Below are positions 5,288 to 8,435 of a stretch of 8,435 bases of DNA, piece after piece. Within the stretch, counting starts at the first letter, position 1. Each line of letters begins with the position of its first letter. The notes under the pieces were generated by a model. The model saw nothing but the letters and a program-made list of their open reading frames with translations. It had not been told where the DNA came from and did no database searches. A program made the translations under genes and the position numbers. The stretch covers positions 1 through 8,435 of the forward strand of contig CALARR010000321.1 of the NCBI GenBank assembly GCA_937889015.1. The letters run 5' to 3'. The stretch comes from an uncultured Planctomycetales bacterium. GTDB taxonomy: Bacteria > Planctomycetota > Planctomycetia > Pirellulales > Thermoguttaceae.

Positions 5288-7288
5288 ATGAGGAATGCAG
5301 GGTTTTCGCTCCGTGCCGCGGCTGGTCTGGCGTTTCTGGCAATCCTGGCCACTTGCGCCGCAGCCGACCCGCGGATACTGAAGTGCGCGTTTGACGGCGA
5401 CTTTGAGAGCCGGTCCGAAGACCTGTCGGCCGCTCGGTCCTGCAGGGCCGCCCGAGGTGGCGGCGGTGGTTCCAGGATAGATTCTAAGGATGCTTCGGAG
5501 ATCGCGCCGGTGACGGTTCAAGGAATCGAGTTCATCACCGGGCATCAAGGCCAGGCCGCCTTGATCCAGCGTCCCGCGGTGCTGACCTATCCCACCACGA
5601 GCTTCAACCGCGAGCAGTTCACGATCTCGTTCTGGGTCCGACACGAGAAGCCGCTCGAAGACTACTTCTTTCAGCAGCTCACCTACTTCTACCACGAAAC
5701 GCCGGACCTGAAGAACCGCATTGGGATCCTCAAGCGTTCGGGCACGAACAACTTCGTCTTCTTCTTCAGCGATGACCAAGGGCGCGCGAAAGGGGTGAAC
5801 TTTGCCGACGATTGGTTTGCCATGGCAACCGCTCCGCAGTCGTGGGCGGCCGGATCCTGGCATCACGTACTCTGCACGGCCGATAAGACTCGCGGTCTGG
5901 CCCAGTTCTTCATCGACGACCAGAAGGTGGCCGAGGCGCGCGGGACCCAGTTCCCGGCCAAGCTGGGCGAGGTTTTTTGGATCGGCACGCAACAGGGGCA
6001 CTCCTGGATGCGCGGAGCCATCGACGAGTTGGTGATCGAGCCCATCGCGCATCTGACCGATGCCCCGCTTGTTTCCCGCCCGGAAAAGCCGGCCGCACCG
6101 TTGCCGGTCGCCAAGCCGGTTATGGGCAAGAGTGTCGGTCAACTCACGGGCAAGGATCTGGCCATCAACCTGGACTTCTTCGACATTTGCATTGGCACCG
6201 ACTGCTGGGACCTGCGCCACTGCGACGAGGAGATGGACCGGTTGATGGCGATGTGTGCCCATTTCGGATTCGACCGGGTGTATTTCCGCGTTTCGGTCTG
6301 CGGCGCCGAGTGTTATCACACCAAAGTGATGACGCCAGCCTTCGAGGAGATCTTCAAGGCCTACACCGAAGAGGGCCTGGACGGATGTTGCTGCAACATT
6401 CCTTCGCGGCACGCGCGGATGGCAGCCGTGATGCGTGCCATCGATCCCTTGGAAGCATGCGTCCGGCACGCGCACAAGCACGGGATGAGGGTCTATCCCG
6501 AGGTGACGATCTTCGACAGCCTTTACTACGCACCGCCGACGGAGTTCTTCCAGCAACACCCGGAGTACACCTGGGTCAGTCGGGACGGCAAGAAACACAT
6601 CCCTGGCGTGCCATGCTACGCCTATCCCGAGGTTCGCGAATACCGCGTTGCGCAGATGAAAGAACTCTGTGCCTACGGGATCGACGGCCTCAAGCTCTGT
6701 CCACGATCCCACTCGCCCTGGCCGGGGCGCAAGTCGGGCGGGGGCAACGAAGGCTCGCGTGGATACGGGTTCAACGAACCTGTCGTCAAGGAGTATCTCC
6801 GCCGTTATGGCAAGGATCCCAGGCAGGTCCAGTCGGACAGTCTCGACGAATTGCGTTTCGTGCAGCTCAAGGGCGATTTCCTCACGCAATTCCTCCGCGA
6901 AGTGCAACAGGTCACCAAGGCCGCTGATCAGAAGCTGACGCTGGTCATCGCTCCGAAGATGGTTGATGTGGTTTCAGCCGACTGGATGTACATCGACGCC
7001 GACACCCTGGCGCGCGAGCGGATCGTCGACGAGTTGTGCGTCATGGGCAGCGCCGGCGCCAATCTCAATCATTGGCGGCTCTTGGCCGATGGCCAGATCC
7101 GCTTGACGACTTGGGCAGGCATCCACGGCACCACCTACGAGCAGTGCCTCCGCTTGATGCGGCAGCAATTCCGCGCGATGTTGGGCAATCCCACCAGCGA
7201 CGGCAGCACCTACCACGAGATGGCCAACCTCATCTATCCCGACTGCTGGGAGGAAGCCATTCTCGACACGCTCAAGGAGTCACGATGA
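5288..7288 (+). CDS. Exported LamG-like / GHL-type TIM-barrel putative glycoside hydrolase
   Basis: 666 aa. The signal peptide is MRNAGFSLRAAAGLAFLAIL followed by ATCAAA, with likely cleavage after A26. LATC at 20-23 is a poor lipobox, so lipidation is a minor alternative. Residues ~75-255 look like a LamG/concanavalin-A-type beta-sandwich: FTISFWVRHE, WAAGSWHHVLCTAD, AQFFIDDQKV, and the closing MRGAIDELVIEP. After a Pro/Ala-rich linker, a TIM barrel runs from ~290 to the end. It resembles the family-10-like GHL hydrolases: DPLEACVRHAHKHGMRVYPE, GVPCYAYPEVREY, IDGLKLCPR (D466) and YGFNEPVVKEYLRRYGKDP (E497). Catalytic assignment is inferred. The barrel is unusually cysteine-rich for an exported protein, including CCC at 367-369. 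The AARGGGGGSR stretch near residue 55 looks like a linker. The stop overlaps the next ATG (ATGA). The likely role is extracytoplasmic glycan binding and cleavage; substrate unknown. Confidence 0.82.
   Translation: MRNAGFSLRAAAGLAFLAILATCAAADPRILKCAFDGDFESRSEDLSAARSCRAARGGGGGSRIDSKDASEIAPVTVQGIEFITGHQGQAALIQRPAVLTYPTTSFNREQFTISFWVRHEKPLEDYFFQQLTYFYHETPDLKNRIGILKRSGTNNFVFFFSDDQGRAKGVNFADDWFAMATAPQSWAAGSWHHVLCTADKTRGLAQFFIDDQKVAEARGTQFPAKLGEVFWIGTQQGHSWMRGAIDELVIEPIAHLTDAPLVSRPEKPAAPLPVAKPVMGKSVGQLTGKDLAINLDFFDICIGTDCWDLRHCDEEMDRLMAMCAHFGFDRVYFRVSVCGAECYHTKVMTPAFEEIFKAYTEEGLDGCCCNIPSRHARMAAVMRAIDPLEACVRHAHKHGMRVYPEVTIFDSLYYAPPTEFFQQHPEYTWVSRDGKKHIPGVPCYAYPEVREYRVAQMKELCAYGIDGLKLCPRSHSPWPGRKSGGGNEGSRGYGFNEPVVKEYLRRYGKDPRQVQSDSLDELRFVQLKGDFLTQFLREVQQVTKAADQKLTLVIAPKMVDVVSADWMYIDADTLARERIVDELCVMGSAGANLNHWRLLADGQIRLTTWAGIHGTTYEQCLRLMRQQFRAMLGNPTSDGSTYHEMANLIYPDCWEEAILDTLKESR
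7274..7279 (+). promoter_or_regulatory. Ribosome binding site of the 61-aa Tat mini-gene
   Basis: AAGGAG lies within the last codons of the LamG-GHL gene, 5 nt before the ATG at 7285. It is the strongest binding site at this junction, whereas the transporter ATG at 7467 has none, suggesting the mini-gene helps deliver ribosomes to the transporter. Confidence 0.65.
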
Positions 7289-7470
7289 GACAGATGCCGC
7301 GACGCGGTTTCTTGGAGGTTCTGGGTGCTGGCGCAGCCTGGGGAGCGGCCGCCGAACGGACCGCGGCGGCTGAGCCCAAGGCAGCCGTGCCGCGGGCGTT
7401 TGTCTGTGGGCGGGAGGATGGCCGATTCCTGCACACGGCCGGTTACACCATCGAATTGACAGCACCATGA
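7285..7470 (+). CDS. 61-aa mini-protein with a twin-arginine signal, function unknown
   Basis: The ORF has an AAGGAG site 5 nt upstream and ATGA overlaps at both ends: its start overlaps the LamG-GHL stop and its stop overlaps the transporter ATG. The N-terminus reads MRQMPRRGFLEVLGAGAAWG, a good Tat-type signal (RRGFLEV, then an Ala/Gly-rich run ending near AAAERTAAAEP). Only about 30 residues would remain after cleavage, including RAFVCGREDGRFLHTAGY, with a single cysteine. Tat substrates are normally folded proteins of larger size, so this could be the stub of a deleted enzyme whose end was fused neatly to the next gene. It could equally be a genuine exported peptide or a coupling ORF. The precise junctions argue that it is translated. 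Confidence 0.6.
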   Translation: MRQMPRRGFLEVLGAGAAWGAAAERTAAAEPKAAVPRAFVCGREDGRFLHTAGYTIELTAP

Positions 7471-8435
7471 CCCAGAATCACGAAAGCCAGAATTTGAATG
7501 GCCAGCGTATGTCCTGGGCCTGGGCGGTCGTGGCCATGCTCTGGCTGGTCGCAGCCCTGAACTACTTCGACCGGCTGATGATCACGACCATGCGGCTCTC
7601 GTTGAAGGAGTCGATCGCGATGACCGACGCGCAGTTCGGGCTGCTGACGTCGGTCTTCCTTTGGGTCTACGGAGGCTTGAGCCCCTTGGCCGGATTCCTG
7701 GCCGACCGCTTCAGCCGCAGCCGGGTCATCGTTGGCAGCCTGCTGGTCTGGTCCTTGGTCACCTGGCTCACCGGCCATGCGCAGACCTTCGAGCAAATGC
7801 TGTTTGCCCGGGCCGTGATGGGCGTGAGTGAAGCCTGTTATATCCCCGCCGCGCTGGCCCTGATCGTTGACTACCACCGCGGACCGACGCGTTCGCTGGC
7901 CACAGGCATCCACATGAGCGGCGTCTTTGCCGGCGCCGCCCTGGGAGGCTTTGGGGGGTGGATTGCGGAAGGATTCGGCTGGCGTCATGCGTTCGACCTG
8001 TTTGGCGTGATTGGGATCGGCTATGCGCTGCTGCTGGCCTTTGTGTTGAAGGATGCGGCCGACAGTCGCATGGGGCAGAAACAGCCGGCGGGGCCGCAAG
8101 CCAGTTTGGGGCTGTTCACAACCCTGGGCACCCTCTTCTCCCAGGGAGCGTTTCTGCTGCTGCTGACCTACTGGAGCATCTTGTCCTTCGCGAACTGGGC
8201 CATCGTGGGTTGGCTTCCCAGCTATATGAACGAACACTTTGGATTGGGCGAGGGAGCAGCGGGCCTTTCGGCCACGGCCTACCTTCAAACCGCGGCATTG
8301 CTGGGCGTGCTGGTCGGCGGAGGCTGGGCCGACCGCTGGAGTCGAACCAATCCACGGGGGCGGATCCTGGTGCCGTTGGTCGGGCTTTGCGTCGCCGCTC
8401 CGCCGATCTTTCTGGCCGGAAACACGACCCTGCTG
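7467..8435 (+). CDS. Major facilitator superfamily transporter (C-terminus cut by window edge)
   Basis: Inner-membrane secondary transporter; 323 codons are present, covering about nine of the usual twelve helices. The first helix ends in ALNYFDR (residues 30-36), the NYxDR-type motif common in anion/cation symporters and spinster-like permeases. GFLADRFSRSRV after helix 2 is the classic MFS motif A, and GGGWADRWSR after helix 8 is its repeat in the second half. ARAVMGVSEACYIPAALAL is a typical helix 4. A soluble loop rich in Gln/Pro (around ADSRMGQKQPAGPQ) separates the halves. The start at 7467 has no Shine-Dalgarno site and overlaps the mini-gene stop by ATGA, so translation probably depends on coupling. 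From the neighbours it likely imports the sugar acid or glycan product used by the lyase. The substrate is an inference. Confidence 0.88.
   Translation, partial: MTQNHESQNLNGQRMSWAWAVVAMLWLVAALNYFDRLMITTMRLSLKESIAMTDAQFGLLTSVFLWVYGGLSPLAGFLADRFSRSRVIVGSLLVWSLVTWLTGHAQTFEQMLFARAVMGVSEACYIPAALALIVDYHRGPTRSLATGIHMSGVFAGAALGGFGGWIAEGFGWRHAFDLFGVIGIGYALLLAFVLKDAADSRMGQKQPAGPQASLGLFTTLGTLFSQGAFLLLLTYWSILSFANWAIVGWLPSYMNEHFGLGEGAAGLSATAYLQTAALLGVLVGGGWADRWSRTNPRGRILVPLVGLCVAAPPIFLAGNTTLL

Noticed and set aside
5420..5480. Possible compensated frameshift in the LamG-GHL gene, since another frame reads a Pro/Ala-rich linker while the used frame reads AARGGGGGSR
   Set aside because: The alternative frame soon meets a stop, both flanks are in one continuous frame, and a Gly-rich linker is plausible here. 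Evidence is too thin.
5240..6907. 555-codon open frame on the minus strand
   Set aside because: It lies exactly opposite the LamG-GHL gene, which has a signal peptide, recognisable domains and a good ribosome site. The antisense frame shows no domain and is a by-product of GC-rich codon bias.
7443..8288. 281-codon open frame on the minus strand
   Set aside because: It is antisense to the MFS transporter and its translation is a Gln/Arg/Gly-rich low-complexity shadow with no domain.

Overview
This is a GC-rich bacterial window with dense coding on both strands. It contains twin-arginine (Tat) and Sec export signals, a LamG-like domain fused to a TIM-barrel hydrolase, and a GntR-type DNA-binding domain joined to a LacI-type sugar sensor. 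That mix is typical of the Planctomycetota/Verrucomicrobiota/Lentisphaerota group. The assignment is an inference from gene style; no rRNA or other phylogenetic marker is present.

Layout: a minus-strand gene, cut by the left edge, encodes a Tat-exported putative glycoside hydrolase. A 181-bp divergent control region (1173-1353) follows. A plus-strand cluster then fills the rest of the window: GntR/LacI-type regulator, 63-aa small ORF, DapA/NanA-superfamily aldolase/lyase, exported protein with a probable TIM barrel and C-terminal beta-sandwich, LamG plus GHL-type TIM-barrel exported protein, 61-aa Tat-signal mini-protein, and an MFS transporter cut by the right edge. Successive plus-strand genes are separated by overlaps of 7, 4 and 4 bp or gaps of 57, 44 and 99 bp, so they probably form one operon.

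Reading of the locus (inference): exported carbohydrate-active proteins release a sugar or sugar acid, the MFS permease imports it, and the cytoplasmic Schiff-base aldolase cleaves it to pyruvate plus an aldehyde. The regulator senses the sugar and acts on the divergent promoter region. The substrate cannot be read from the sequence. A sialic-acid-like or other 2-keto-3-deoxy acid is one possibility given the lyase superfamily.

The least ordinary points are: a compact divergent control region in which one near-palindrome carries -35-like hexamers for both directions and the regulator may be leaderless; two short ORFs with strong ribosome binding sites in the operon, one joined on both sides by ATGA overlaps to full-size genes; several good hairpins in leaders and junctions; and a lyase with an altered catalytic loop. 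No mobile element, CRISPR array, tRNA or rRNA was seen.
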